DNA of 62,458 bases from JALOAR01 sp041649415 (GTDB lineage Bacteria; Patescibacteriota; Minisyncoccia; UBA6257; Colwellbacteraceae). Of this stretch, positions 9,597 to 17,834 are shown piece by piece. The notes beneath the pieces were generated by a model. It searched no databases and was not told the DNA's origin. It worked only from the letters and a program-made list of their open reading frames with translations. Numbering within the stretch: the stretch's first letter is position 1; every line of letters begins with the position of its first letter. The stretch lies in NCBI GenBank assembly GCA_041649415.1, contig JBAZND010000003.1:1-62458 (forward strand), written 5' to 3'. The position numbers and the translations under genes are program-made.

Positions 9597-10124
9597 ATGA
9601 GAAAAATATATCTTTTAATCTGGGAATCGCTTGAAGTAGTATTCATCGCGTTTATCCCTCTTTTTATTTCATACCAATTTCTTGCTCGTCCTTTTCTTGT
9701 GCAAGGCGCGAGTATGGAACCCAATTTTCAGAACGGAAACTATCTGGTGGTAGACATAGTTTCGTATAAATTCGGTTCTCCCGAAAGGGGAGACGTCGTG
9801 GTTTTCCATTATCCCGGAAATCGCGCGCTGTTTTACATCAAAAGAATCATAGGGCTGCCTGGCGATCGCGTAACTTTCTTTCAAGGGGAAATTCTCATAA
9901 ATGGAGAAGCCATTAAGGAAAAATACCTTCCTTCCTATATTGAGACGGACGCTCTGAATAGAGCTGATTTTCTCCTCGGGGACGATGAATACTTCGTGAT
10001 GGGAGACAATCGAGAAGCGAGCTTTGATTCAAGAAGCTGGGGTCCGCTTGAAAAAAGTGATATAGTCGGGGTGGTTAAGTTGAGAGTATGGCCTCCATTT
10101 CAATTTTACGGCAACTTTGATTAA
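9597..10124 (+). CDS. lepB: Signal peptidase I
   Basis: This 175-residue type I signal peptidase has one N-terminal membrane helix (about 4-27), the catalytic Ser39 (GASMEPNF), the general base Lys82 (YIKRIIGLPGD) and the box GDNREASFDSRSWG. The Ser/Lys dyad marks the bacterial type, unlike the SipW-like enzyme at 32305. I chose the ATG at 9597 because upstream in-frame sequence reads through the divergent pth start and is not signal-peptidase-like. hisS follows after 12 nt. Confidence 0.92.
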   Translation: MRKIYLLIWESLEVVFIAFIPLFISYQFLARPFLVQGASMEPNFQNGNYLVVDIVSYKFGSPERGDVVVFHYPGNRALFYIKRIIGLPGDRVTFFQGEILINGEAIKEKYLPSYIETDALNRADFLLGDDEYFVMGDNREASFDSRSWGPLEKSDIVGVVKLRVWPPFQFYGNFD

Positions 10125-10136
10125 AGACTGTAACAA

Positions 10137-11492
10137 ATGACAAACGCCGAGGTGAAAGAAAATAAAGAGGAGAAAAAAGAAGAAAAACCCACAAGAAGAA
10201 ATCCTTCTTTTCAGACTCCAAAGGGAATGCGGGATTTGCTTCCCGAAGAATATCCATACTGGGAAAAAGCGCTCAATGCGGCCGCGGAAATTGCCGACTT
10301 CTATGACTTTGGGCACATTGAGACACCTATTTTAGAACACGCCGATCTTTTCTCGCGCGGAATAGGTTTAAGCACGGACATCGTGGAAAAAGAGATGTAT
10401 GTCCTCAAAACCAAAGGAGGCGATTCGCTAGCCCTAAGACCAGAATCAACCGCGCCCATAATGCGTTCATTTATTGAAAATGGAATGAGCAGACTTCCGC
10501 AGCCGGTTAAACTTTGGTATTTCGGACCTCACTTCAGACACGAAAACCCGCAAGCGGGTCGCTACAGGCAGTTTTACCAAGCCGGTTTTGAAATTGTCGG
10601 GGGAGAATCCGATCCGGTGTTTGACGCTGAAATAATAATCGCGGCAACGCATTTTACGGAAAGGATGAAAATAAAAAACGTTGTTCTTGAGATGAACAGT
10701 ATCGGTTGCCGCCAGTGCCGAGGAATATACCGGAAGAAACTTCAGGACTACTACCGAAAAGAAACGGAGAGCGTTTCAAAAAGAAAAGGCAGGGTGATTT
10801 GCAAAGACTGCGAACGGAGACTGGAGACGAACCCGTTAAGACTTCTAGATTGTAAAGAAGAAAACTGCGCAGAGCTAAGAGCAAACGCGCCGAGCATTTT
10901 AGATAGTCTCTGCTCGCCTTGCAGAACGCACTTTAAAGGGGTCCTTGAATTTATTGATGAAGTTCAAATCCCGTATGCGATAAATCCTTACCTTGTTCGC
11001 GGTTTGGATTACTATAACCGCACCGTTTTTGAACTTTTTGCGGAAGATGGAAAAATCGCTTTGGGCGGCGGCGGCCGATATGATTATCTCGCCGAAATGA
11101 TTGGCGGTAGAAGCACTCCTGCCGTCGGCGTCGCTTTAGGATTAGACAGAATCATAAACCTCCTTAAGGAAAGAGAAATTAATTCAGAACCTAAAAGAAG
11201 AGAAAGAGCTTTTATCGCCCATGTGGGCGATACCGCGAGAAAGAAGATATTCACGCTCATGGAAGAATTTTATAAAAATGGCGTGAAAATCATTGAAGCG
11301 CTCGGCAAAGATTCGCTTCAAGCGCAACTCAAAGTTGCCGACAAAGAAGGCTGTCCTATAGCCCTTATAATTGGCCAGAAGGAAGTCTATGAAGAGACAG
11401 TTATTGTTCGCGACATGAAAACCGGCACCCAAGAAAACGTGCCGACGGGAAAAATCGTGGAAGAAGTTAAAAAGAGATTGCATGGCAAATAA
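10137..11492 (+). CDS. hisS: Histidyl-tRNA synthetase
   Basis: This 451-residue class II synthetase shows the expected motifs: KGMRDLLPEE near residue 30, motif 2 (FRHENPQAGRYRQFYQ), the His-specific RGLDYYNRTVFEL and GGGGRYDYLAEMIGG, and motif 3 (GVALGLDRI). A Cys-rich insert (about 185-255) carries several CxxC-like pairs. A Lys/Glu-rich extension of about 25 residues precedes the core. It overlaps the HIT gene by 11 nt. No Shine-Dalgarno precedes the start. Confidence 0.96.
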   Translation: MTNAEVKENKEEKKEEKPTRRNPSFQTPKGMRDLLPEEYPYWEKALNAAAEIADFYDFGHIETPILEHADLFSRGIGLSTDIVEKEMYVLKTKGGDSLALRPESTAPIMRSFIENGMSRLPQPVKLWYFGPHFRHENPQAGRYRQFYQAGFEIVGGESDPVFDAEIIIAATHFTERMKIKNVVLEMNSIGCRQCRGIYRKKLQDYYRKETESVSKRKGRVICKDCERRLETNPLRLLDCKEENCAELRANAPSILDSLCSPCRTHFKGVLEFIDEVQIPYAINPYLVRGLDYYNRTVFELFAEDGKIALGGGGRYDYLAEMIGGRSTPAVGVALGLDRIINLLKEREINSEPKRRERAFIAHVGDTARKKIFTLMEEFYKNGVKIIEALGKDSLQAQLKVADKEGCPIALIIGQKEVYEETVIVRDMKTGTQENVPTGKIVEEVKKRLHGK

Positions 11493-11898
11493 AGATTGTC
11501 TATTTTGTAAAATTGCCGCAAAGGAAATAAACTCCGCCACAATATACGAAGATGAAAACGCCATGGCCTTTTTGGATGTTCACCCACTCGCTCCCGGACA
11601 TGCTATCGTAATTCCGAAAATTCATGCCGAAAACATCCTTGATTTATCGGACGAGCTTATAGGACCCATATTCAAAGCGGTTAAAAACGTAACATCTTTG
11701 CTTAAAGAAAAGTTAGGTCCTAAAGGGTTTACAATCGGGATAAATCACGGTAGTATAAGCGGCCAATCAATGAATCACCTTCATATCCACGTCATACCGA
11801 GATTTGAAGGGGATGGCGGAGGCTCAATCCATTCGGTTGTGAAGAATCCGCCGAAAGAAAGTTTAGAGGAGATTAAACTAAAAATTGTCAGTAACTAA
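11482..11898 (+). CDS. HIT family hydrolase (Hint-like)
   Basis: This 138-residue protein has the histidine triad H99-L-H101-I-H103 (MNHLHIHVIPR) and an N-terminal CxxC (C6, C9) typical of bacterial Hint/HinT proteins. These hydrolyse nucleoside phosphoramidates and other nucleotidyl bonds. The start lies inside the end of hisS, and rpsU begins right after its stop. A different HIT protein is encoded at 19565-20215. Confidence 0.93.
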   Translation: MANKDCLFCKIAAKEINSATIYEDENAMAFLDVHPLAPGHAIVIPKIHAENILDLSDELIGPIFKAVKNVTSLLKEKLGPKGFTIGINHGSISGQSMNHLHIHVIPRFEGDGGGSIHSVVKNPPKESLEEIKLKIVSN

Positions 11899-11899
11899 A

Positions 11900-12115
11900 A
11901 TGCCAATCACAGTCAAAAAGAAAGAATCGGAATCAGCCGGATCGCTTATTTTTCGTTTTACCAAAAGAGTGCAGCAATCGGGCGTCCTTCTTGAAGCCAA
12001 AAAGAGAAGATTTAAAAAGAGAAGCCAAAACGCCAGAGCGCGCCACCTTTCCGCTCTCCATAAACTCGCGAAAAAAGCCGAGTACGAAAAAATGAGAAAG
12101 GAGGGTTTGTTATAA
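11900..12115 (+). CDS. rpsU: 30S ribosomal protein bS21
   Basis: This 71-residue basic protein fits bS21: MPITVK start, a helix resembling LRRFKR..EKAGVL (here FRFTKRVQQSGVLLEAKKR), then a basic tail with RARHLSALHKLAKKAEYEK. The ATG at 11900 is the natural start. In ribosome structures bS21 lies beside the 16S 3' tail that carries the anti-Shine-Dalgarno, so its retention is relevant to the unusual tail in this window. It lies 1 nt after the HIT stop and just upstream of the YqeY promoter box, which it overlaps. Confidence 0.85.
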   Translation: MPITVKKKESESAGSLIFRFTKRVQQSGVLLEAKKRRFKKRSQNARARHLSALHKLAKKAEYEKMRKEGLL

Positions 12116-12116
12116 T
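12111..12116 (+). promoter_or_regulatory. -10 box giving a leaderless YqeY mRNA
   Basis: TATAAT overlaps the end of rpsU and stands 7 nt before the ATG at 12124. The predicted transcription start is at or within a base or two of the start codon. No clear -35. Confidence 0.65.
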
Positions 12117-12123
12117 CCAAACA

Positions 12124-12570
12124 ATGCCTCTCAAAGAAAGGATAGCCTCTGATTTAAAAACAGCTCTTAAAAATGCCGACAGTTTTCGACTCGGCGTTTT
12201 GCGTTTAATTTCCTCCGCTTTCCAAAACGAAGCCATAGCGAAGAGAACGAGAGGACAGGAAGGAGACCTCACGGAAGATGAGCTTATTGCCGTCCTAAAA
12301 CACGAAGCGAAAAAGAGAAGAGAATCTATTGACGCATACGGAAAGGGCGGACGATCCGACCTTGTTGAAAGCGAAGAGAGAGAACTTAAAATCATCAAAG
12401 AATATCTCCCTCCGGAATTAAGCCGAGAAAAAATAGAAGAGATTGTCAAAAGAATCGTTGAGTCGGGCGTTAAAGAATTTCCTTTGGTTATGAAGGCCGC
12501 GATGGCGGAACTCAAGAACGCGGCGGACGGGAAAGCAGTCTCGGAAGTGGTTAAATCGATTCTTGGGTAG
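12124..12570 (+). CDS. GatB/YqeY family protein
   Basis: This 148-residue protein matches the YqeY family: LKERIASDLKTALKNADSFRLGVLRLI at the start (two helices), the central ELIAVLKHEAKKRRESI, and EYLPPELSREKIEEIV. The family resembles the tRNA-binding tail domain of GatB and is often found near rpsU, as here. Its exact role is unknown. It has a TATAAT box 7 nt before the ATG and no Shine-Dalgarno. Confidence 0.92.
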   Translation: MPLKERIASDLKTALKNADSFRLGVLRLISSAFQNEAIAKRTRGQEGDLTEDELIAVLKHEAKKRRESIDAYGKGGRSDLVESEERELKIIKEYLPPELSREKIEEIVKRIVESGVKEFPLVMKAAMAELKNAADGKAVSEVVKSILG

Positions 12571-12573
12571 CTT

Positions 12574-13005
12574 ATGGAGAAACAGTTAGAGCGGTCAGCC
12601 AAGAAAATTTTTGAAATTTTGGGAATTTCCGGCAGCCGCCTGGAAATTTTTTTGGTTCCAAACAAAGTTATGCGTGATATTAATCGAGAATATCGCGGTA
12701 AGGATAAAGAAACCAATATTTTATCCTTTGAAGCGGCTGAAGTTCCTCATCCGGACAGCAAATTACGCCATTTGGGAGAAATATATCTTGCGCCGAAATT
12801 CATATCCGCTCATAATGAAGATGCTTTACGTCTTCTTGTTCACGGCATACTTCACCTTTTAGGCTACGATCATGAACGCAATACACGCGCAGCAAAAGAG
12901 ATGGAGAAGAAAGAAGAGGAAGTAATGGGAAAACTATCGGGAAATAGAGCTTCACATGGCGCACAACACGGTTCTAGGACTAGATGTCGGCGGGGACAGC
13001 ATTAA
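12574..13005 (+). CDS. ybeY: Endoribonuclease YbeY (16S rRNA maturation)
   Basis: This 143-residue protein has the zinc site H90-G-I-L-H94-L-L-G-Y-D-H100 of YbeY and the upstream box NREYRGKDKETNILSFE. YbeY takes part in 16S 3'-end maturation and ribosome quality control in other bacteria, which is notable given the unusual 16S tail. The last 16 residues run into the ftsA start (50 nt overlap) and have a low-complexity, basic composition, so the protein may be functional without them. Confidence 0.93.
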   Translation: MEKQLERSAKKIFEILGISGSRLEIFLVPNKVMRDINREYRGKDKETNILSFEAAEVPHPDSKLRHLGEIYLAPKFISAHNEDALRLLVHGILHLLGYDHERNTRAAKEMEKKEEEVMGKLSGNRASHGAQHGSRTRCRRGQH

Positions 13006-14179
13006 AGCTGTTGTCGCCGAACCCGTAAGGGACAAAATCAAGCTTGTTTACGGAATAACCAAGCCTTCTTTCGGCGTAAGAAAGGGTGTTGTGGTAAGTA
13101 TTGACGATGCGGCCAAAGCCATCGGAGATGTCCTTCAAGAAATTAAAAATTTTTACCGACCGGCTATTAAAAACGTTTTCCTAAACATTAGCGGAACTAA
13201 CGTTAAGACAGAGTTGTCTAAGGGCATCGTGGCTGTAGCGCGCGCAAATTCAGAAATCGGTGCCGATGATGTTACCCGCGCCACCCAAGCATCAGAGGCG
13301 ATACATTTGGAACCGAACAGGATGATACTCCACACCATCACCAAGGAGTTTACGGTTGATGGTATTTCGGACATTAAGGATCCTCTCGGTATGGTGGGTT
13401 CGCGGCTGGAGGTCACGAGTCTTATAGTCAACGCTTTTATTCCGTCCATCAAAAATCTTAGGAAATGCGTGGAAATATCGGGCGGCAGTATAGGAGGACT
13501 TGTGTTTAATCCGCTTGCTTCCGCGCGAGCCGTTTTGACTAAAAACCAAAAAGAGCTTGGAGTAGTGGTGATAGACATCGGTTTTGGCACGACAAGCATC
13601 GCCGTTTATGAAGAAGACAAGCTGATTCATGCGGCGATTTATCCCGTGGGAGCGGGGCATATCACAAACGACATCGCGGTGGCTCTTAAAATTCCGGTTG
13701 CTGTCGCGGAAAAATTAAAAATCGCTTATGGCTGTGCCGTGTCAAAGGACGTGCCAAGCAGGGAAACAATTGATCTCCATAAAATAGACGCCAATATGAC
13801 AGGCGCCCCTTCGCGACGGTTTGTAGCGGAAGTTATAGAATCCCGTCTAGAGGAGATATTTGAATTTGTTGATAATGACCTGAAAGCCGTTAATCTTTCG
13901 GGCAAACTTCCAGCCGGCGCTGTTTTAACAGGCGGAGGAGCGAAATTGCCGGGTATTGTGGACCTCGCGAAGAATTGTCTGAAGATCACCGCCATGATTG
14001 GCCTCCCTCAAGCGAGCAGTTTTGAAGTTCAGGACCAGAGTCTGCTAGAATACGTGGAATCGCCGGACTGCGCCGCCGTTTTGGGGCTAATACTGCTAAG
14101 CATGGACAATGGAAGTTTAAAGGCGAAACCAAGCGGGAAGTCCCGTCTGACGCGAATATTAAGAAACATTTTACCCTAA
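12956..14179 (+). CDS. ftsA: Cell division protein FtsA
   Basis: This 407-residue actin-like ATPase has phosphate 1 (LGLDVGGDSIKAVVAE), the SHS2/1C domain, phosphate 2 (VVIDIGFGTTSIAVYE), the adenosine motif (AVLTGGGAKLPGI) and a short basic C-terminal helix (SGKSRLTRILRNIL) suited to membrane attachment. It tethers FtsZ to the membrane. It overlaps ybeY by 50 nt and ftsZ by one base (TAATG), so ftsA-ftsZ is a coupled pair. No other dcw-cluster genes are adjacent. Confidence 0.95.
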   Translation: MAHNTVLGLDVGGDSIKAVVAEPVRDKIKLVYGITKPSFGVRKGVVVSIDDAAKAIGDVLQEIKNFYRPAIKNVFLNISGTNVKTELSKGIVAVARANSEIGADDVTRATQASEAIHLEPNRMILHTITKEFTVDGISDIKDPLGMVGSRLEVTSLIVNAFIPSIKNLRKCVEISGGSIGGLVFNPLASARAVLTKNQKELGVVVIDIGFGTTSIAVYEEDKLIHAAIYPVGAGHITNDIAVALKIPVAVAEKLKIAYGCAVSKDVPSRETIDLHKIDANMTGAPSRRFVAEVIESRLEEIFEFVDNDLKAVNLSGKLPAGAVLTGGGAKLPGIVDLAKNCLKITAMIGLPQASSFEVQDQSLLEYVESPDCAAVLGLILLSMDNGSLKAKPSGKSRLTRILRNILP

Positions 14180-15543
14180 TGGCCAAAAAAAAAGCCGTAA
14201 AACACGCCGCTAGAAAGACAAAAAAGACGGCCAGAAAGTCGTCTCATCGCACCAGGAGACCGTCACCAAGGAGATCTTCCTCCTCCTCCTTCTCATCATC
14301 TCATAAATTATTTGTTCCAAATAAGGAACAAAGCAGCATACCTGTTATTAAAATAAAAGTTGTCGGTATCGGCGGTTGCGGCAACAATGCCGTTTCTCGA
14401 ATGTGCGGAGACCTTCCTCGCGGAGTGGAATTTATCGCTTTGAACACCGATGTTCAGGATTTGGAAAAAACAAGCGTCCGACAGCGAATAAATATCGGCC
14501 GCAATCTGACAAGAGGAATGGGCGCCGGAATGAATCCTGACATTGGCCGTCAGTCGGCCGAAGAATCCAGAGCAGAAATAGTTGAAGCGCTGCAAGGAGC
14601 CGATTTGATTTTTCTTACGGCCGGAATGGGCGGGGGAACAGGCACGGGCGCCACGCCGATAGTAGCCGAAGCCGCGCGCGAAGTGGGGGCGCTCACGGTT
14701 GCCGTTGTTACGAAACCTTTTGCTTTTGAAGGGTCGCAGAGAACTCAAATTGCCGAAGAAGGAATTATCCGCCTTCGGGACAAAGTTGATTCACTCGTGG
14801 TTATTCCGAATGACCGTATCTTTTCCATAATCGGAAATGACACCTCCATCAATAAAGCCTTTCTGAAAATTGACGATGTTTTAAAAAATACCGTTCAGGG
14901 AATCTCGGAAATAATTTCAACTTCCGGATTAGTGAATGTGGATTTCGCCGATATCAAAGCGATTATGCAAGGAACGGGCATTGCCATCGTGGGTGTCGGT
15001 CAAGCTTCCGGCGCTGACCGCGCCATCAAAGCGGCCACCCAAGCGATTAATTCTCCGCTCCTTGAGCGTTCAATTGAAGGAGCTAGAGGAGTGCTCTTTG
15101 GTATTTCAGGCGGCGTGGACCTCAAAATGTCTGAAGTGAATGAAGCGGCCAAAATCATCACCGAAAACACCGACCCGGGCGCAAGAATAATCTTTGGCGC
15201 TTACTTTGACCGCAAAGTGCCGAAAGGAAATTTGAAAATAAACTTGATAGCCACTGGCTTCAACGGACTCGGCGCTGTGCGTGAAAGGGAAAAAGATATC
15301 GCTTTGTTTTCGCCCATAAGATTCGCGGACGAACCCGCGCCGGCAAAACCCATAATTAAGCCAAAACGCGAAGAGAGCGAAGAACCAAAACCCGCTCAAA
15401 ACGAAGAATTTGACAAAAAAATTGAGAATCTCTTTACCAGCGGGGAAGCGACAAGGGACGTTAGTAAAGAAAACAAAGAAGAAGAAAAAGGAGAAAGCAT
15501 TTGGGATATCCCCGCTTTTCTTCGCCGAAGGAAAAAGAAGTAA
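14179..15543 (+). CDS. ftsZ: Cell division GTPase FtsZ with basic N-terminal tail
   Basis: This 454-residue FtsZ has the GTP site (GIGGCGNNAVSRM at about 63-75; GGGTGTG at 151-157), the T7 loop region and a normal C-terminal peptide (DIPAFLRRR) that should bind FtsA. It is unusual in having about 45 extra N-terminal residues rich in Lys, Arg and Ser (RRPSPRRSSSSSFSSS) before the core. The start overlaps the ftsA stop (TAATG), and no alternative ATG is near the core, so the tail appears genuine. Confidence 0.95.
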   Translation: MAKKKAVKHAARKTKKTARKSSHRTRRPSPRRSSSSSFSSSHKLFVPNKEQSSIPVIKIKVVGIGGCGNNAVSRMCGDLPRGVEFIALNTDVQDLEKTSVRQRINIGRNLTRGMGAGMNPDIGRQSAEESRAEIVEALQGADLIFLTAGMGGGTGTGATPIVAEAAREVGALTVAVVTKPFAFEGSQRTQIAEEGIIRLRDKVDSLVVIPNDRIFSIIGNDTSINKAFLKIDDVLKNTVQGISEIISTSGLVNVDFADIKAIMQGTGIAIVGVGQASGADRAIKAATQAINSPLLERSIEGARGVLFGISGGVDLKMSEVNEAAKIITENTDPGARIIFGAYFDRKVPKGNLKINLIATGFNGLGAVREREKDIALFSPIRFADEPAPAKPIIKPKREESEEPKPAQNEEFDKKIENLFTSGEATRDVSKENKEEEKGESIWDIPAFLRRRKKK

Positions 15544-15548
15544 AGTAT

Positions 15549-15578
15549 TTGACTTGTCTTGCCAGAAACCGTTATAAA
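15549..15578 (+). promoter_or_regulatory. Promoter of zinc-ribbon gene 15621
   Basis: TTGACT (15549-15554), an 18 nt spacer, then TATAAA (15573-15578). The leader is about 36 nt and contains AGGAGG at 15607-15612, eight bases before the ATG. This conventional layout contrasts with the leaderless neighbours. Confidence 0.65.
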
Positions 15579-15620
15579 ACGATTAGTTCAAGCACAATTC
15601 AATAAAAGGAGGAACATCGA

Positions 15621-15947
15621 ATGTTAAGGTTGATCGGTCTTCCATTTTTCATACGACTAAGATATTGGCTTTGGGGAGAGGTGATGGCCGATATCGATAT
15701 TCAAGGAGAACATCTTTTGGTACTAAACCACGAAAACAAAACCAAAAGGCGCATCGGCATAAGCGCGTTACAAGGCCGTTTAACGGAAGTGAACATCAGA
15801 CCTATCTGTAAACGGGAAAACGGAAAATGCACCATCTGCGGAGGAGAACTCCTTGATAGCGATCTTTGGTGCTCAAACAATCATAAAGTCGGCGAAGAAT
15901 ACCTATGGCCGGAATTGTTTAACAGAAACTGGTTCCCCTCGCTTTAA
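15621..15947 (+). CDS. Small zinc-ribbon protein (SD class)
   Basis: This 108-residue protein is of unknown function. The N-terminus is hydrophobic and basic (LRLIGLPFFIRLRYWLW). The C-terminal half has a metal site C70-x2-C73-x10-C84-x3-H88 followed by GEEYLW. The protein encoded at 28093 has the same spacing. The AGGAGG eight bases upstream supports the ATG at 15621 over the internal ATG at 15684. A strong terminator follows directly, so it is a monocistronic unit. Confidence 0.75.
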   Translation: MLRLIGLPFFIRLRYWLWGEVMADIDIQGEHLLVLNHENKTKRRIGISALQGRLTEVNIRPICKRENGKCTICGGELLDSDLWCSNNHKVGEEYLWPELFNRNWFPSL

Positions 15948-15954
15948 AAACTAA

Positions 15955-15980
15955 GACCCTGTCTCAAGCAGGGTCTTTTT
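15955..15980 (+). terminator. Intrinsic terminator after zinc-ribbon gene
   Basis: The stem GACCCTG/CAGGGTC with a 7 nt loop is followed by five T. Confidence 0.9.
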
Positions 15981-16059
15981 GTATGGAAAAGTTGAAAAAG
16001 ACAGCACGGGTATAGTAGTATTTTTCTGTTCTCAAGAGAGGATTAAAAAAACAAAACAT

Positions 16060-16131
16060 TCCCCTGTAGCTCAACGGTAGAGCGACTCCCTGTTAAGGAG
16101 TGGGTTGTAGGTTCGAGTCCTACCGGGGGAG
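16060..16131 (+). tRNA. tRNA-Asn (GTT)
   Basis: The cloverleaf is complete: acceptor TCCCCTG/CGGGGGA (one G-T pair), D arm with AGCTCAACGGTAGAGC, anticodon arm ACTCC-CTGTTAA-GGAGT with anticodon GTT, T arm GTAGG-TTCGAGT-CCTAC, and discriminator G. The 3' CCA is not encoded. It marks the left edge of the accessory region. Confidence 0.96.
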
Positions 16132-16145
16132 CTATCGATTTCTAT

Positions 16146-16217
16146 GAATCCGACCCATCTGCGTCCATAAAGAAGCTAATAAACATGAGGGTTTCAGACG
16201 CAGATAGGACGGGGTTC
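16146..16217 (+). repeat. Long inverted repeat downstream of tRNA-Asn
   Basis: A perfect 9 bp stem ATCTGCGTC/GACGCAGAT (16157-16165 and 16197-16205) is flanked by further partly paired bases (GAATCC.../...GGGGTTC). There is no T tract. It lies between the tRNA and the phosphatase gene. It may be a processing signal, a small RNA or the remnant of an integration. Confidence 0.5.
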
Positions 16218-16257
16218 TGAATCATTCCCATTCGTATCCCAGATAGGAAATAGAACT

Positions 16258-16803
16258 ATGGCAATCAATATCACATATTTCGTTCACGGAACGACAACCG
16301 ATAACCAGAAAGAAGTCTCTTCCGGCTGGTCTGATGTCGAACTTTCTGAAAAAGGAATACAGCAATCCGAAGCTCTAAGAGACCAAACCAAGGACAAAAG
16401 GTTTGATATAGTTTTCTGCTCCGACCTTAAAAGAGCAGTTCAATCAGCTAATATCACTTGGGAGGGGATTTATCCCATAATCCAAGATAAAAGACTCCGC
16501 GAGTGCAACTACGGAGATTATAACGGTAAGTCATCAGAAATCGTTGAACCTCTTCAAGAGAAGATGATTACAGAAAGATTCCCGAACGGCGAAAGCTACG
16601 AAGATGTTAAAGCAAAGATTGCCGACTTTTTGGAATTTTTGAAACAAAATTACGACGGAAAATCCATTGCTCTCGTAGCCCATAAAGCGCCCCAACTAGC
16701 ATTAGACACATTACTTAAAGAAAAAACTTGGGAACAAGCTTTTGCCGAAGATTGGAGAAAGACTAAATCTTGGCAGCCTGGATGGGAATATATTTTGAAA
16801 TAA
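16258..16803 (+). CDS. Histidine phosphatase family protein (altered RHG motif)
   Basis: This 181-residue protein has the layout of the phosphoglycerate-mutase-like phosphatases: TYFVHGTTTDN at the start, CSDLKRAVQSA, RLRECNYGDYNGK, and ALVAHKAP with the second His. The usual RHG is VHG here: the Arg before the catalytic His is missing, although the His remains. Typical substrates are small phosphate esters or nucleotides. The deaminase and Nudix genes follow in the same direction with short gaps, which suggests a small nucleotide-cleaning operon. Confidence 0.85.
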   Translation: MAINITYFVHGTTTDNQKEVSSGWSDVELSEKGIQQSEALRDQTKDKRFDIVFCSDLKRAVQSANITWEGIYPIIQDKRLRECNYGDYNGKSSEIVEPLQEKMITERFPNGESYEDVKAKIADFLEFLKQNYDGKSIALVAHKAPQLALDTLLKEKTWEQAFAEDWRKTKSWQPGWEYILK

Positions 16804-16807
16804 ATCT

Positions 16808-17269
16808 ATGACCGATAAAGACTTTCTAAAACTAGCTATTGAGCAAGCAAAGAACTCTGTTTCTCAAGGAGGTTTTCCCGCGGGAGCTGTGGTTGTAAAA
16901 GGTGGAGAAGTTATTTCTGAAGGAGTCAGCCTCGGCTTCAAGTTAAACGACTTAACCAGTCATGCTGAGATAACCGCCGTAAGGAAAGCATGCGAAAAAC
17001 TACAGACAACAGATTTAACGGGAGCTACTCTTTATGCCTCTCTAACACCATGCTTAATGTGCTTTAGCGCTGCTAACTGGGCGAGTATCTCAAGAATAGT
17101 CTTTGGTTGCAGAAAGACAGACGAGATGGTTAGTAAGGGATATTATGAAGGCGTTACCGATATCACAAAAATTAATCAGGAGAATAGCAAAAAAATAGAA
17201 CTAGTTTATCTTCCTGATTTTGAAGAAGAGATTTTGAGAGTAATAACTGAATGGGAAAAGAATCGGTAG
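16808..17269 (+). CDS. Cytidine/deoxycytidylate deaminase family protein
   Basis: This 153-residue zinc deaminase has the HAE motif (H52, E54 in TSHAEITAV) and PCxxC (C82, C85 in TPCLMC). Its order and length fit the nucleoside/guanine deaminase branch rather than tRNA-specific TadA, but the substrate cannot be fixed by eye. It starts 4 nt after the phosphatase stop and a Nudix gene follows after 21 nt. Confidence 0.88.
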   Translation: MTDKDFLKLAIEQAKNSVSQGGFPAGAVVVKGGEVISEGVSLGFKLNDLTSHAEITAVRKACEKLQTTDLTGATLYASLTPCLMCFSAANWASISRIVFGCRKTDEMVSKGYYEGVTDITKINQENSKKIELVYLPDFEEEILRVITEWEKNR

Positions 17270-17290
17270 TAATTATAGAAATAAATATTT

Positions 17291-17797
17291 ATGAAACTAA
17301 TCAAATTAATAAATCCAGAAAATGTATCTGAGGAAGAAGTAAAGAATTATGAGACACGCGAAGCGGGACGCGCTGTTGTTTTTGACGAAGACGACAAAAT
17401 AGCACTTCTTTATGTACGCCAAGAAGATTATTACAAGCTCCCAGGGGGCGGGATAGAAGACGGAGAAGATGTAAGGGAAGCTCTTAATAGAGAGTGCCTT
17501 GAAGAGGCGGGCTGTAATATTGATATCACAAATGAATTAGGTTCTATCGTTGAATACAGAAAATCAATGAACCTCAAACAAATTTCTTATTGTTTTATGG
17601 CAAAAGTTAAAGGCTCCAAAGGGGCTCCAAATTTTACCGATGAGGAAGAACAGAGGGGCTTTGAATTGGTCTGGCTATCTTATAAAGAAGCATTGAACGC
17701 TTTCGAAAACAGCAAGACAACTTTTGATGAAGGAAAATTATATATAATCCCACGAGATAGGGCATTTATAGAAGCGGTAGTCCCTTTCGTTAAATAA
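17291..17797 (+). CDS. Nudix hydrolase
   Basis: This 168-residue protein has a complete Nudix box at residues 53-75 (G-x5-E-x7-REC-x-EE-x-G-C within GGIEDGEDVREALN...). Nudix enzymes cleave nucleoside diphosphates linked to another group. With the phosphatase and deaminase upstream it fits nucleotide salvage or housecleaning. It is the last gene of this small + strand operon. Confidence 0.9.
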   Translation: MKLIKLINPENVSEEEVKNYETREAGRAVVFDEDDKIALLYVRQEDYYKLPGGGIEDGEDVREALNRECLEEAGCNIDITNELGSIVEYRKSMNLKQISYCFMAKVKGSKGAPNFTDEEEQRGFELVWLSYKEALNAFENSKTTFDEGKLYIIPRDRAFIEAVVPFVK

Positions 17798-17834
17798 AAT
17801 TTTTAATTACACAATATCTCTCCCACAAATCATT

